DNA from: a virus
Reading direction: 5' to 3' (one strand)
DNA length: 30,643 nt
Virus record (IMG/VR): IMGVR_UViG_3300045902_000205
Coordinates: 1 to 30,643 of that record
The notes under the pieces were generated by a model. The model made no database searches. It was not told the origin of the DNA and was given only the letters and a program-made list of their open reading frames with translations. A program made the position numbers and the translations under genes. Below are positions 1-8,088 of the stretch, one piece after another (position 1 is the first letter of the stretch; each line of letters opens with the position of its first letter).

Positions 1-120
1 AAAATAATATCGGGTGGGACGCTCGATAACACTGATGGAGACACAAGTAAGACTTCTGTAAAGAAGCATAAGTCTGTGAAGTCAGAAGCCCAACCCATCG
101 CCTCTGGCGTGGGTGGGTAG
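1..120 (+). CDS. tnpB: TnpB RNA-guided nuclease, C-terminal end only (window edge)
   Basis: The first 120 bases read in frame 1 as the last 39 codons of a TnpB protein, ending in TAG at 118-120. The stretch matches the end of the complete tnpB at 6368-7561 almost word for word: both carry NTDGDT, KTSVKK and KSVK before the end. At DNA level there are long identical blocks with scattered differences, so the two copies are related but not identical. The RuvC core and zinc finger lie outside the window. The last codons also form the right-end hairpin of the transposon, as in the complete copy. Seen directly: the similarity. Known: TnpB proteins of IS200/IS605 elements are RNA-guided DNA nucleases. 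Whether this copy is whole cannot be told. Confidence 0.85.
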   Translation, partial: KIISGGTLDNTDGDTSKTSVKKHKSVKSEAQPIASGVGG

Positions 121-125
121 TTCAC
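1..125 (+). mobile_element. IS200/IS605-family element, right end (copy 1, partial)
   Basis: The right part of an IS200/IS605-type element enters from outside the window. The terminal hairpin has arms at 94-102 (CCCA, unpaired T, CGCC) and 106-113 (GGCGTGGG) with loop TCT. It is followed by GGGTAGTTCAC, which ends at 125. The same GGGTAGTTCAC closes the right end of the complete copy (reverse complement of 6363-6373). Beyond 125 the two copies have nothing in common, which fixes the boundary to within a few bases. The element lies against the 5' end of a homing endonuclease gene. Confidence 0.8.
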
Positions 126-194
126 AAGAACGAACCAACAAATAAATATTTATGTAGAGAGTGTGGAGAGGAGCATGGGGTTAAAGGATTTCCA

Positions 195-929
195 TTGCAT
201 TTGAAAAAGCATAATATCACATTCAAAGACTACGTTAAGATTCACATTGAAGATTTTAAACCACTTTGGAAAATATGCCCAGTATGTAATGAAAATGTAA
301 CAAATAAAAATACTTGTTCAAAAAAGTGTGGATATATATTGAGAAGTCAGGTAAACGAAGGGGTTAATGTTTGGGAAAGAATGAGTGAGGATACCAGAAA
401 GAAGGCATCGAAGAAATTATCAGAAAAGGCATTTGTAAATGGTCAAGGTAGGAATATTTGGAGCGAGATGAGTGAAACTACTAAAAAAATAGCCAAAGAT
501 AAGTTATCAAAAAGAGCAAAAGAAAAAATTGGGAAGTTAAATCCTATGTACGGGAATATGTGGACAGAGGAAATGATAAAGAAGATGATTAGAAGGAGAA
601 AGGTAAATAATCTGGAAAAGATGATGGAAAATTTCTTGATAGAGTATAAGATTTCTTATATAAAACAATACTATCAAAAGTGGAATGATAGGAGATATTT
701 TTATGATTTCTGTATCACAGATACAAATATCCTCATAGAAACAGATGGAGATTATTGGCATGGAGGACCCGGAGTAACGAAATACCATAAAAGTTTAGAT
801 GATAATAAAAAAACTGATGCTCATAAAAATCAAATAGCAAAAGAAAGAGGCTTCACCCTATTAAGATTTTGGGAGAGCGAGATAAAATCTGACTTTGAGT
901 TGGTAAAAGAGAAAATACTACGAAATTAG
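195..929 (+). CDS. Vsr-like (EDxHD-type) homing endonuclease, 5' end probably lost
   Basis: Counting from the TTG at 195 the protein has 244 residues. An N-terminal zinc-binding part (C28, C31, C41, C45) is followed by a NUMOD3-like stretch around residues 60-125 and a C-terminal Vsr/PD-(D/E)XK-like nuclease core: D171, then IETDGDYWHG at 181-190, D208/K211, and LLRFWESEI at 222-230. This order is typical of free-standing phage homing endonucleases. The frame stays open upstream of 195 to about 126 and encodes LCRECGEEHG followed by HLKKH, a plausible Cys2His2 finger running into the annotated start. The natural start therefore probably lay further upstream and was replaced by the transposon end at 125. 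TTG is only the first standard start left. Activity is uncertain. Confidence 0.7.
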   Translation: MHLKKHNITFKDYVKIHIEDFKPLWKICPVCNENVTNKNTCSKKCGYILRSQVNEGVNVWERMSEDTRKKASKKLSEKAFVNGQGRNIWSEMSETTKKIAKDKLSKRAKEKIGKLNPMYGNMWTEEMIKKMIRRRKVNNLEKMMENFLIEYKISYIKQYYQKWNDRRYFYDFCITDTNILIETDGDYWHGGPGVTKYHKSLDDNKKTDAHKNQIAKERGFTLLRFWESEIKSDFELVKEKILRN

Positions 930-938
930 GAAAAATAA

Positions 939-2549
939 ATGCCAATAACCATACAAGGAAACTGGACAGTAAGATTAATATCGCAGCCTATTGACCAACC
1001 ACAGAGGTTCGTGATAACAGGGGCGATAACAGGAAACGGAACATACCCGGATACCTATACTGCCCCTATATTTGTAAAAGGAACGAGTTGGGTAATAAAT
1101 GTTCAGGAATACGACGGAAGTAAATGGGTCAGCTCTAATAATATAATAAAAACTGATATCCAAATAGTAAATGGGCAGTATGTTTTTCTAGTACAATCAG
1201 ATGATTATAGAGGAGGAGTAAACTATGATGACTTGGTCTTGGAACTATCAGCACCAGCTCCGTTGCCTTCGCCAGACCCCCCTGTAATAACTCCACCTCC
1301 GGTAACCGTACCATCCCCACCTCCTGTGATAACTCCACCTCCGGTAACCATACCATCCCCTCCTCGTCCTCCTGTTGAGATAAGTTCTGGAAAGGTTTAC
1401 ACGAGGCTGACAATGGAGGATAGGCTCCCTACACAGGTAAGCAAAGTTTACTATGGAATTTGGCAAGATGTGACAGGCATCCCTGTTGCAAATATGTTAA
1501 CGTATTTTACGTGTAGTACAGAGGTAAGTTCAAGTTACCGAAGAACTATTTACCAGTCACCATGTGATTCTCACTGTAATCCAGTAAAACATTTTTCAAT
1601 TGCTTATGGTCATAATGACGGAAGTGGGAGCCGAGACTTAGGGGGGTATGATTGGATGTCACCAAGCAAAGCAATTTACGGCCAATATAGAGGTATTTGT
1701 TTAAACCCTAACGAACGTCAATTTAAAATAGGATCAAAAGTAATCAACCACTTCTATGCTATTGATGTAAATAGAGATAGATTTGGAGATAGGCTTGATG
1801 AAGGAAACCTTGAATTAAATCTTCACATCCTTTCAGGATCACAGTTCCTTGCAGGTAACGGAAATAGAAACGCACATACAGGTTCTAACGTAAAACTTGG
1901 AGCCGCTGGCAACATACTCAGGTTAATAGATGATTCAAGGTTGAATGTAGAGACAGAATTGTCTTCCGACGCTTATGCAGGTTTCTATCAAACCGTCAGC
2001 GAGTCTAAAACTCACCTTGTTGGAAGAGCAGGAGAAATATTTTACATTGTTTCTGGAACACTTGAAGATGGCGTATATAACAAGTCACATCCTCATGTCT
2101 ATGGTCTTTCATACCCAAGGTTAGGGGTTATAATACTTGATGCAGATTTGCTTGACATATCTGCAAGTTTTTTGACCGTTACAGGAAGCGATGTAGCAGG
2201 TGATAATGCTATGAAATTGTTTACTTCAATGTCTGGATCCGCTCTATATACAGATGCGAGTGGGGACTATCTCGGATTTAAGGCTCGAAAGGTTAAATAC
2301 GAGTACATAGAACAGTACTTCATAAGAGTAAAAAATGCTGAATACAACTTCACAAATAACCCAAGCTATCAAACTGGTAGCGAAGGACAGATAGTTGATG
2401 ATTTTTACGGAAACCCTACTACTTATATAACGCAGATAGGGTTATACAATGACAACAAAGATTTGCTGGCAGTAGCAAAACTCAGTAAACCTATTTTAAA
2501 AAATTACACGGAAGAAGCCCTTATTCAAATAGATTTAAAATTTGAATAA
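939..2549 (+). CDS. Putative virion/tail structural protein with Pro-rich hinge
   Basis: The product has 536 residues. The first 110 are beta-rich (MPITIQGNWTVRLIS). A proline-rich hinge at about 107-145 contains two copies of a 14-residue unit. A long beta-rich Ser/Gly/Asn-containing body follows. The C-terminus has QIGLYNDNKDLLAVAKLSKP, and nearly the same motif ends the 564-residue protein at 4043-5737. This suggests a shared C-terminal module in two virion proteins. No catalytic motif or signal peptide is visible. ATG at 939 follows an AGGA-containing A-rich leader 9 bp after the endonuclease gene. The fibre or baseplate-accessory role is inferred from composition and from its neighbours. 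Confidence 0.65.
   Translation: MPITIQGNWTVRLISQPIDQPQRFVITGAITGNGTYPDTYTAPIFVKGTSWVINVQEYDGSKWVSSNNIIKTDIQIVNGQYVFLVQSDDYRGGVNYDDLVLELSAPAPLPSPDPPVITPPPVTVPSPPPVITPPPVTIPSPPRPPVEISSGKVYTRLTMEDRLPTQVSKVYYGIWQDVTGIPVANMLTYFTCSTEVSSSYRRTIYQSPCDSHCNPVKHFSIAYGHNDGSGSRDLGGYDWMSPSKAIYGQYRGICLNPNERQFKIGSKVINHFYAIDVNRDRFGDRLDEGNLELNLHILSGSQFLAGNGNRNAHTGSNVKLGAAGNILRLIDDSRLNVETELSSDAYAGFYQTVSESKTHLVGRAGEIFYIVSGTLEDGVYNKSHPHVYGLSYPRLGVIILDADLLDISASFLTVTGSDVAGDNAMKLFTSMSGSALYTDASGDYLGFKARKVKYEYIEQYFIRVKNAEYNFTNNPSYQTGSEGQIVDDFYGNPTTYITQIGLYNDNKDLLAVAKLSKPILKNYTEEALIQIDLKFE
1281..1364 (+). repeat. Two tandem 42-bp repeats coding a proline-rich hinge
   Basis: Units 1281-1322 and 1323-1364 are nearly identical. 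Each encodes a 14-residue unit beginning PVITPPPVT and ending PSPP. The few base differences change at most one residue. The repeat lies between the N-terminal and central parts of the 939-2549 protein and probably forms an extended linker. Such repeats can change copy number by slippage. Confidence 0.9.
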
Positions 2550-2763
2550 TATTACACTAAGCGATCTTGTATAAAAGTACAAAAGAGCATAATAAACATA
2601 TTTTCCGCCAATCATATAAAAAAATGGGTACATCCCTATGCTTATTTAAAATAAAATTTATATAAAGTATGTTATATGGCATAGTTTGGATAGACTATTT
2701 TCAATATAATAAATATAAAAACAAATAAAGGACTTTTTAAAGTTTTGTAAATAGGTAATTAAT

Positions 2764-3147
2764 ATGAAAATAAAAAACATATACATGCAACTTTTTAAAG
2801 ATTATAAGACTGATAACCTATATAAAATAGGAACGGATTATTATGGGTTGCCAACTAAAAATGGTATGAGTATTATGAAAACACAGGTTCCTAAGTTAAT
2901 GCAAAAAAACGTTCAGGAAAATATTAAAAAAACAAGAAAACGTTCATTAAGTGAAGAAAATTCAATTAAAAATCATATAGATACTGTATTTGATAAATAT
3001 AAAGAGTATATTAGAGACTCAGATGGGGAATTTGAAGGATATTTCTTAGATGAGGAAGATTTTAAAAAAGCTGCATTGGAATTGATAGAAATTGTCCTTA
3101 AAGAATGTGGAAAAATTAAAAAAGAAAGTAAGGTATATTATAAATGA
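2764..3147 (+). CDS. Hypothetical protein, 127 aa, lysine-rich
   Basis: I do not recognise this protein. It is strongly charged (Lys/Glu) and probably helical in its second half (IKNHIDTVFDKYKEYI, then acidic GEFEGYFLDEEDF and KKAALELIEIVL). It has no Cys cluster, membrane segment or enzyme motif. It follows a 214-bp AT-rich gap (2550-2763) in which I find no gene and no clear promoter. Its TGA overlaps the next start as ATGA, so translation of the two is probably coupled. Its base composition is more AT-rich than the flanking virion genes, which may mean late acquisition. A role in head or tail assembly is possible from position only. Confidence 0.6.
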   Translation: MKIKNIYMQLFKDYKTDNLYKIGTDYYGLPTKNGMSIMKTQVPKLMQKNVQENIKKTRKRSLSEENSIKNHIDTVFDKYKEYIRDSDGEFEGYFLDEEDFKKAALELIEIVLKECGKIKKESKVYYK

Positions 3148-4034
3148 AAATAAGCGAAGTAATATCTAAAGGAGTCTTCATCAACATAAAGAAAAAAGAT
3201 GGAAAATATTGGTTCTACGTAGATACTGCCGATGGCTCAGAGTGTATTTCTAATGTTGGTTTCCCTACAAAGGAAGCAGCGGAACACGCAGCCCTAACCA
3301 AAGGGTTCAACGTTAAGAATGGCGGGAAAGCGGAAGACGAACTACCGGACACAGTAGAAGTGCCAAAACCTACAAAGAGAGAGAAGACTCCCGGCACTGA
3401 AAAACCTAAAGAAATTGATCTCGGAAAATTTAAAGAAATAAAACTCGAAGAAAGTATAAAGAGGATGATAAGGGCAGAGATAAGCAGATTAACTAAAAAT
3501 AAAATCCTCGTGGAGGCCGTTAAGTTAGATGAAAAAATAGAGAAATACCTTGCAGAGTTAAAGGAATTGCAAGACAAAATAGCCAGCGCAAAAGCCGAAA
3601 TAGATGAGATAGTGAAGAGGACTGGACTGAAAGACCTTGAAAAAAGATCTGATGAAATCTTGAGAGATGTATTATGGGATTTTTTTGAGGAATTAAAGAA
3701 AGATGAGGAAAGGATAGTGAGGTTCAAGAATATTGTTATGACGGTCAAAAGGTTCCAATCATCCCCAGCAACCTATGAGTATGAAAAGGTTCTTGATTTT
3801 GCAATGACGCAAGTCAACCAAGATGTTAAGGCTAAAATTTTGGCAGAGTTAAAGGCGACTGAGAAAATAGGAAGAACCAAAGGCCAAGTAGTATTTACAA
3901 CAGAAGGCGTGGGAGATATTTGGAACTCCATAAAACAAATGTTCGGCAGACTTTTACCTGTTCTTAAATCTAAGGGAAAGAAGATAGACGCTGGAATAAT
4001 CAGTGCAGAAAAAGCGCTCAAAAAAATACAGTAA
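3144..4034 (+). CDS. Hypothetical phage protein with central coiled coil, 296 aa
   Basis: The start ATG overlaps the previous stop as ATGA. Residues 1-60 form a small beta/alpha domain (DGKYWFYVDT, then FPTKEAAEHAA, like modules that read annotation-type short repeats). Residues 65-95 are a Pro/Lys/Glu linker. Residues about 100-225 are a long charged helical region with heptad-like spacing (KYLAELKELQDKIASAKAEI), and the tail is basic (LLPVLKSKGKKIDAG). This is consistent with a structural or scaffold-like protein, but I cannot name a family. It sits between two tail/virion proteins and is followed after 8 bp by the LamG protein gene. Confidence 0.65.
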   Translation: MKISEVISKGVFINIKKKDGKYWFYVDTADGSECISNVGFPTKEAAEHAALTKGFNVKNGGKAEDELPDTVEVPKPTKREKTPGTEKPKEIDLGKFKEIKLEESIKRMIRAEISRLTKNKILVEAVKLDEKIEKYLAELKELQDKIASAKAEIDEIVKRTGLKDLEKRSDEILRDVLWDFFEELKKDEERIVRFKNIVMTVKRFQSSPATYEYEKVLDFAMTQVNQDVKAKILAELKATEKIGRTKGQVVFTTEGVGDIWNSIKQMFGRLLPVLKSKGKKIDAGIISAEKALKKIQ

Positions 4035-4042
4035 GATGAACG

Positions 4043-5737
4043 ATGGCAATACCACACGTATATGGCACTGTTTACCCACAGGACTTCACATTAACACCCG
4101 TGAAAGTCCATAAGAAATTCTTGTTGCAACGTTCACAGTTATATTCAGGTTCTACCCCACAAACAGGTAGCGGGTATAAGTTGCTAGATGCAAGATACCC
4201 GATGGGAAAACTCAAACTTGGCACAGATTATCAGAAAATATACGAGACTAATTCTTTTGATGGTTCATATAAATCTCTTGTTTGGAAGAGCATAGACTCT
4301 CAATACTACCGATTCCCTTACGATAGATACAAGACATTAGAACATGCAAACCCAAGATTTACCTATAAAAACTTGGGTATAAGTGCTTCTATAATTTCAA
4401 TTCCATATTTAGACTATGGAGAGTCTATAAAGCCGGGATCGGTCGAGTTAACTGCATCAGGCCGATATTTTAATGATGATGGAAACGGAAATCTATATGA
4501 TAGATCAATAGATACTGGCAGTTATCCTTCAAATGATAACCTTGTAGCGTATTGGGGGTTCAACGATGTTTTTCGTTCTTTCAAAAATGGATTTATTAAC
4601 AAAATTATAGAAAAAGGAGAAATAGCATACAAATCTTATGTGTTTGAACCAGACGTAAAATCTGTTGTTAGGCAAGTATATTTCTCCAAAGGTTTTCCTA
4701 TTAACTTAACTTCATCAAATTTCTCGGCAGAGTTTTTAAACGGAAACGGTGCCGAAAATAAAGTAGCGTCTATATGGACACCAAATAGACCAGAGTTTAA
4801 CTTTGCAGGAAATTCTGACTTCTCTATAACCTTTTTTTACCGTGCTAATGTATACAACAACATTGACACAATCATCTCTAAGAATACTATAGTCACCAGA
4901 CAAATTTATGGAAATTTGCCAAAATACAATCAAAATGATTTAATTATAGATACTTTACATGTAAGTTCTAGTATAGATTATCTACCTACCAATGTGTACC
5001 CGTACAAATTTTACTTCGATGGGGTCTTACAGAAAGTTTTCTTTAAAAGATCAGACGGAATAAACACTTTTTCCTTATCAATGCCTTATTTAGGAGGGGA
5101 TTTTTACCACGTTGGAGTTGTTAAGTCTGGTTCTATGATAACTATGTATAAGAACGGACTACCTGTTATTTCAGGGTCGGATAATACAAACGATCCTATA
5201 AACAACCATGACCTTGTTTTTGGAAATGAAAGTATTTACAGCGATGTAAACGGAATGTGGGGAAATATTGATGAAATAAGGTTTTATGACAAGGGTTTAA
5301 CGCCCGATCAAATGGCAACTTTGGCAAAAACAACAGATCAGTCAGCGTATCAAACAGCAGTGTGCGGAAACGTGTTTTATAAATCTGGAAATATAGTAAT
5401 TACTGGCCATGATCCTATTTATAATGTTTTGTTGAATAGTGAGTGGACTTTAAAGTTTAGATCAACTCATGTAATCTACTCTTATGAGTGTCTTATTAGA
5501 ATACCTGCTGGAAGCTTTAACCTTTCGCAAAATCCAAGTACACTCAAAAACGCTTACACTGATTTAATTATTGATGAGATGACAGGGTCACTTGCAGAAG
5601 GTGCTTTATTTCCTTATGTGACGGCAATAGGTCTCTATAATGAAAAAAGAGAACTTGTTGCAGTAGGAAAATTAAGTCAGCCACTACAAATGAGAGATGA
5701 TGTAAATATTAATATATCGGTAAAGTGGGATGCTTAA
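4043..5737 (+). CDS. Virion protein with LamG/concanavalin A-like domain
   Basis: The product has 564 residues. The central part reads as a LamG/concanavalin A-like jelly roll: NLVAYWGFNDV near residue 165, FSITFFYRANVYNN near 260, FYHVGVVKSGSMITMYKNG near 355-375, and GNIDEIRFYDKGLTPDQM near 410-430. This order of strands and the closing DEIRFYDKGLT phrase are typical of LamG-like domains that bind glycans or decorate virions. The C-terminus carries AIGLYNEKRELVAVGKLSQP, matching the 939-2549 protein. An adhesin, fibre or capsid-decoration role is inferred. The start ATG at 4043 is 8 bp after the previous stop. Confidence 0.75.
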   Translation: MAIPHVYGTVYPQDFTLTPVKVHKKFLLQRSQLYSGSTPQTGSGYKLLDARYPMGKLKLGTDYQKIYETNSFDGSYKSLVWKSIDSQYYRFPYDRYKTLEHANPRFTYKNLGISASIISIPYLDYGESIKPGSVELTASGRYFNDDGNGNLYDRSIDTGSYPSNDNLVAYWGFNDVFRSFKNGFINKIIEKGEIAYKSYVFEPDVKSVVRQVYFSKGFPINLTSSNFSAEFLNGNGAENKVASIWTPNRPEFNFAGNSDFSITFFYRANVYNNIDTIISKNTIVTRQIYGNLPKYNQNDLIIDTLHVSSSIDYLPTNVYPYKFYFDGVLQKVFFKRSDGINTFSLSMPYLGGDFYHVGVVKSGSMITMYKNGLPVISGSDNTNDPINNHDLVFGNESIYSDVNGMWGNIDEIRFYDKGLTPDQMATLAKTTDQSAYQTAVCGNVFYKSGNIVITGHDPIYNVLLNSEWTLKFRSTHVIYSYECLIRIPAGSFNLSQNPSTLKNAYTDLIIDEMTGSLAEGALFPYVTAIGLYNEKRELVAVGKLSQPLQMRDDVNINISVKWDA

Positions 5738-5877
5738 ACTAAATGCTATAAAATAATAGAGTTAAAAAATCATTTGACAGTAAGATACCCGGAACCTTAA
5801 TAGTTCACACCATATTTATGTTAGGCTGTTTTTAACAGGATTTGCAGGAATCGCTTTACCAACATGAAAACACAAAA

Positions 5878-6332
5878 ATGAGCAATTGGACATACAAAGG
5901 AACAGAGAACTTTGAGATACCCTCTGACGCTTTCGGGTTCGTTTATAGGATAACCTCAAAATTAGACGGAAGAAAGTATATAGGAAGAAAGTACTTAAAA
6001 GCCTCTAAAATTACTTCTAATAGAGTTAAATTAAAAAACGGATCGAAGGTTATCAAAAAAAAAATCATGTGGAAAGCAACTGGCGCGATTACATTGGCAG
6101 TTGTAAACCTTTGATTGCAGACATAAACAAATTTGGCAGGGAAAACTATACTTTTGAGATATTGGCCTTTGCAGCAACAAAAGGACAAGTAAACTTTCTT
6201 GAGTGCTTCTTTCAAATGAGAGAAAATGTAATTGCAGATGAGAATTACTACAACGAAGCAATAGGTTCAGGACAGTTTAGAGGCGTAAAGTTTGACGATG
6301 CTTTTAAAGAACTTTTAAAGGGGTTGAATTAA
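5878..6332 (+). pseudogene. GIY-YIG endonuclease split by a frameshift at an A10 run
   Basis: Two overlapping reading frames together make one GIY-YIG endonuclease. From ATG 5878 the first gives FGFVYRITSKLDGRKYIGRK, a GIY-YIG strand pair, then runs into KKK at a run of ten A (6055-6064) and goes out of frame, stopping near 6114. The frame one base back continues with VESNWRDYIGSCKPL and KFGRENYTFEILAF to 6332, which is the rest of the domain. A -1 shift within the A run restores one protein of about 150 residues. This could be a real mutation, a homopolymer read error, or slippage on the A run. An upstream TTG at 5842 is also in frame but lies before the conserved part. Confidence 0.75.
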
Positions 6333-6362
6333 AGGATTGTATCTTAAAATACTGAAAAAGCA

Positions 6363-6393
6363 GTGAACTACCCATTTGCTAAAGACAAATGGG
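6363..6393 (-). repeat. Right-end hairpin of IS copy 2
   Basis: Arms 6371-6378 (CCCATTTG) and 6386-6393 (CAAATGGG) pair perfectly around loop CTAAAGA. The hairpin is inside the last codons of tnpB, whose TAG stop is at 6368-6370. By analogy with the family it is recognised by TnpA and forms the end of the guide RNA scaffold. Confidence 0.85.
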
Positions 6394-7561
6394 CTTCGGG
6401 TTTCACAGACTTGCGCTTCTTTACAGAAGTCTTATTTGTGTCTCCATCAGTGTTATTGCCAGTTCCTGACGATATTATTTTTAATCCTTCTTTGAAAATA
6501 TTCTTTGCGGCATTAAGGTCACGGTCTAAAACGTGTCCATTCTTGCAAGTCCATTCTCTTATTGAAAGATTTAAGTCTTGATTTATCCAACCACACTCAC
6601 AACAGGTTTTACTTGAAGGATAGAAGCGGTTGATTTTCACAATTTGTTTGTCATTCCAATCAGCTTTGTATTCAAGCAACCTTACAAAAGTCCCCCAACT
6701 TGCATCAGAAATATGTTTAGCAAGTTTATGGTTTTTAACCATTCCTTTTACATTCAAATCTTCAAGTGCAATTACATCATAGTCCGACACTAATTGGTGA
6801 GATACTTTGTGCAAGTTATCCATTCGTAAATTGGTTATCTTCTCGTAAATTTTAGCGACTTTGAGTTTTTGTTTTTCAAACCCATTACTACCTTTTTGTT
6901 TACGAGATAAGTGTTGCTGTGCTTTCTTTAATTGTTTTGCATATTTTTTTGTATATCTATTGTTCTTAAATTTTTTGTTGTCCGAAGTAATTACAAAGTC
7001 CTTCAAACCTAAATCTATCCCAACTTGTTTGTTGGTTTTAGGTAACTCTCGAATCTCTTGTTCTGTAAAAATCGAAACATAGTATTTACCAGTTGGTGTT
7101 TTGGTAATTACCATTTTACCAACCTTCCCTTTAACTTCTCTATGTAGTTTAACTTTTATACCATCTTTAAATTTTGGTATATTGATTTCACCATCTTCTA
7201 TTGTACCAAATTGCGGTATTGTAAAAGTGTTTTTGTGTTTGCGAGATTTAAACTTTGGGAATTGTGCATTACCCCTAAAAAAGTTTAAAAAAGCTGTGTC
7301 TAAAGAACGTAATGCAAATTGCAATGTTTGACTATTAACATCTTTCAACCACTTTGTATCTTCTTCTTTTTTAAGTTTTGTTAGTTTAGCAGCTTGTTTA
7401 TAATAGTTGTCAGACTTTTTATTTGCTTGGTATTGTTCTTTACGTTCATTTAAGAAATAATTATACACCCAACGAGAATGTCCAAAGTGCTGATTTAAAA
7501 GCACTTCTTGTTCTTTTGTAGGGAATAAACGAAATTTATATGTCTTGTTAATCATTTTCAT
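6368..7561 (-). CDS. tnpB: TnpB, RNA-guided transposon nuclease
   Basis: The product has 397 residues, a normal TnpB length. The N-terminus MINKTYKFRLFPTKEQ is characteristic; ATG at 7555 (second Met-Ile) is an equally good start. The RuvC-like catalytic residues are all present: D183 in VGIDLGLKDF, E267 in ALEDLNV, and the aspartates of DRDLNAA at 346-352. The zinc finger is C320/C321-x-C323 followed by C339-KNG-H343, so the second half is C-x3-H instead of the usual CxxC. Known for the family: TnpB uses an omega RNA made from the 3' end of its own gene and the right end to cut DNA that lacks the element, favouring its retention. Here the right-end hairpin overlaps the 3' end of the gene. 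It appears intact. Confidence 0.92.
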   Translation of the reverse strand: MKMINKTYKFRLFPTKEQEVLLNQHFGHSRWVYNYFLNERKEQYQANKKSDNYYKQAAKLTKLKKEEDTKWLKDVNSQTLQFALRSLDTAFLNFFRGNAQFPKFKSRKHKNTFTIPQFGTIEDGEINIPKFKDGIKVKLHREVKGKVGKMVITKTPTGKYYVSIFTEQEIRELPKTNKQVGIDLGLKDFVITSDNKKFKNNRYTKKYAKQLKKAQQHLSRKQKGSNGFEKQKLKVAKIYEKITNLRMDNLHKVSHQLVSDYDVIALEDLNVKGMVKNHKLAKHISDASWGTFVRLLEYKADWNDKQIVKINRFYPSSKTCCECGWINQDLNLSIREWTCKNGHVLDRDLNAAKNIFKEGLKIISSGTGNNTDGDTNKTSVKKRKSVKPEAHLSLANG

Positions 7562-7628
7562 ACTTATTATACATCAAAATTTATGCCAAAATATTGTTTT
7601 ATGTAAAATTGTCATACTATACCGTTCA

Positions 7629-7677
7629 ACATATTGTAAAAGTTTCCGTCTTCGGGTAAAAAACTTTCACAATATGT
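7629..7677 (+). promoter_or_regulatory. Stem-loop covering the tnpA start codon
   Basis: Arms 7629-7645 and 7661-7677 are complementary over 17 positions with one mismatch. The 15-base loop 7646-7660 can itself form CCG/CGG. The right arm contains the tnpA ATG at 7674-7676. In RNA this would hide the start codon and no unpaired ribosome site is left. This fits the known tight translational repression of tnpA in IS200-type elements, but here it is inferred from sequence alone. Confidence 0.7.
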
Positions 7678-8075
7678 CTCACTACATCAGTACAAATCGT
7701 TCAAAACACTATCTTAAATGTCATCTAATTTTAGTTACTAAGTATCGTAGAAATATATTAGTTGGTCAGTTAAATGATGATTTAAAATATATCTTCACAT
7801 CCATAGCAGATAATTCAGATTTTGAAATAGAAGTTATGGAGTCTGATATTAACCATATTCATTTTCTTATTCGTTACATACCAAGATTATCTATTTCACA
7901 ATTAGTTCGTAGATTAAAACAAGAATCTACTCGTCAGTTGTGGTTATTACACTCAAATACACTTCGTCAGTATTATTGGTATCGTAAAATCCTTTGGTCA
8001 GATGGCTTCTTCGTTTGCTCAATAGGTGAGGCTTCACCAGAAACAATACGTCAATATATCCTTTCACAAGGTTAA
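7674..8075 (+). CDS. tnpA: TnpA, Y1 HUH transposase of IS200/IS605 family
   Basis: The product has 133 residues, typical for the family. ATG 7674 gives MSHYISTNRSKHYLKCHLIL; a longer open frame from 7545 lacks similarity and overlaps the tnpB leader. The HUH metal site is H61-I-H63 (NHIHFLIRYIP). The nucleophile is very likely Y128 in ETIRQYILSQ. The LVTKYRR strand and LWSDGFFVCSIGEASPE before the tyrosine helix match the Y1 REP/IS200 group. It catalyses single-strand excision and insertion of the element as a dimer. The start codon is buried in a strong stem-loop, so expression is probably low. No frameshift or stop is seen, so the element may be mobile. Confidence 0.92.
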   Translation: MSHYISTNRSKHYLKCHLILVTKYRRNILVGQLNDDLKYIFTSIADNSDFEIEVMESDINHIHFLIRYIPRLSISQLVRRLKQESTRQLWLLHSNTLRQYYWYRKILWSDGFFVCSIGEASPETIRQYILSQG

Positions 8076-8088
8076 TGGTCGCTTACAT

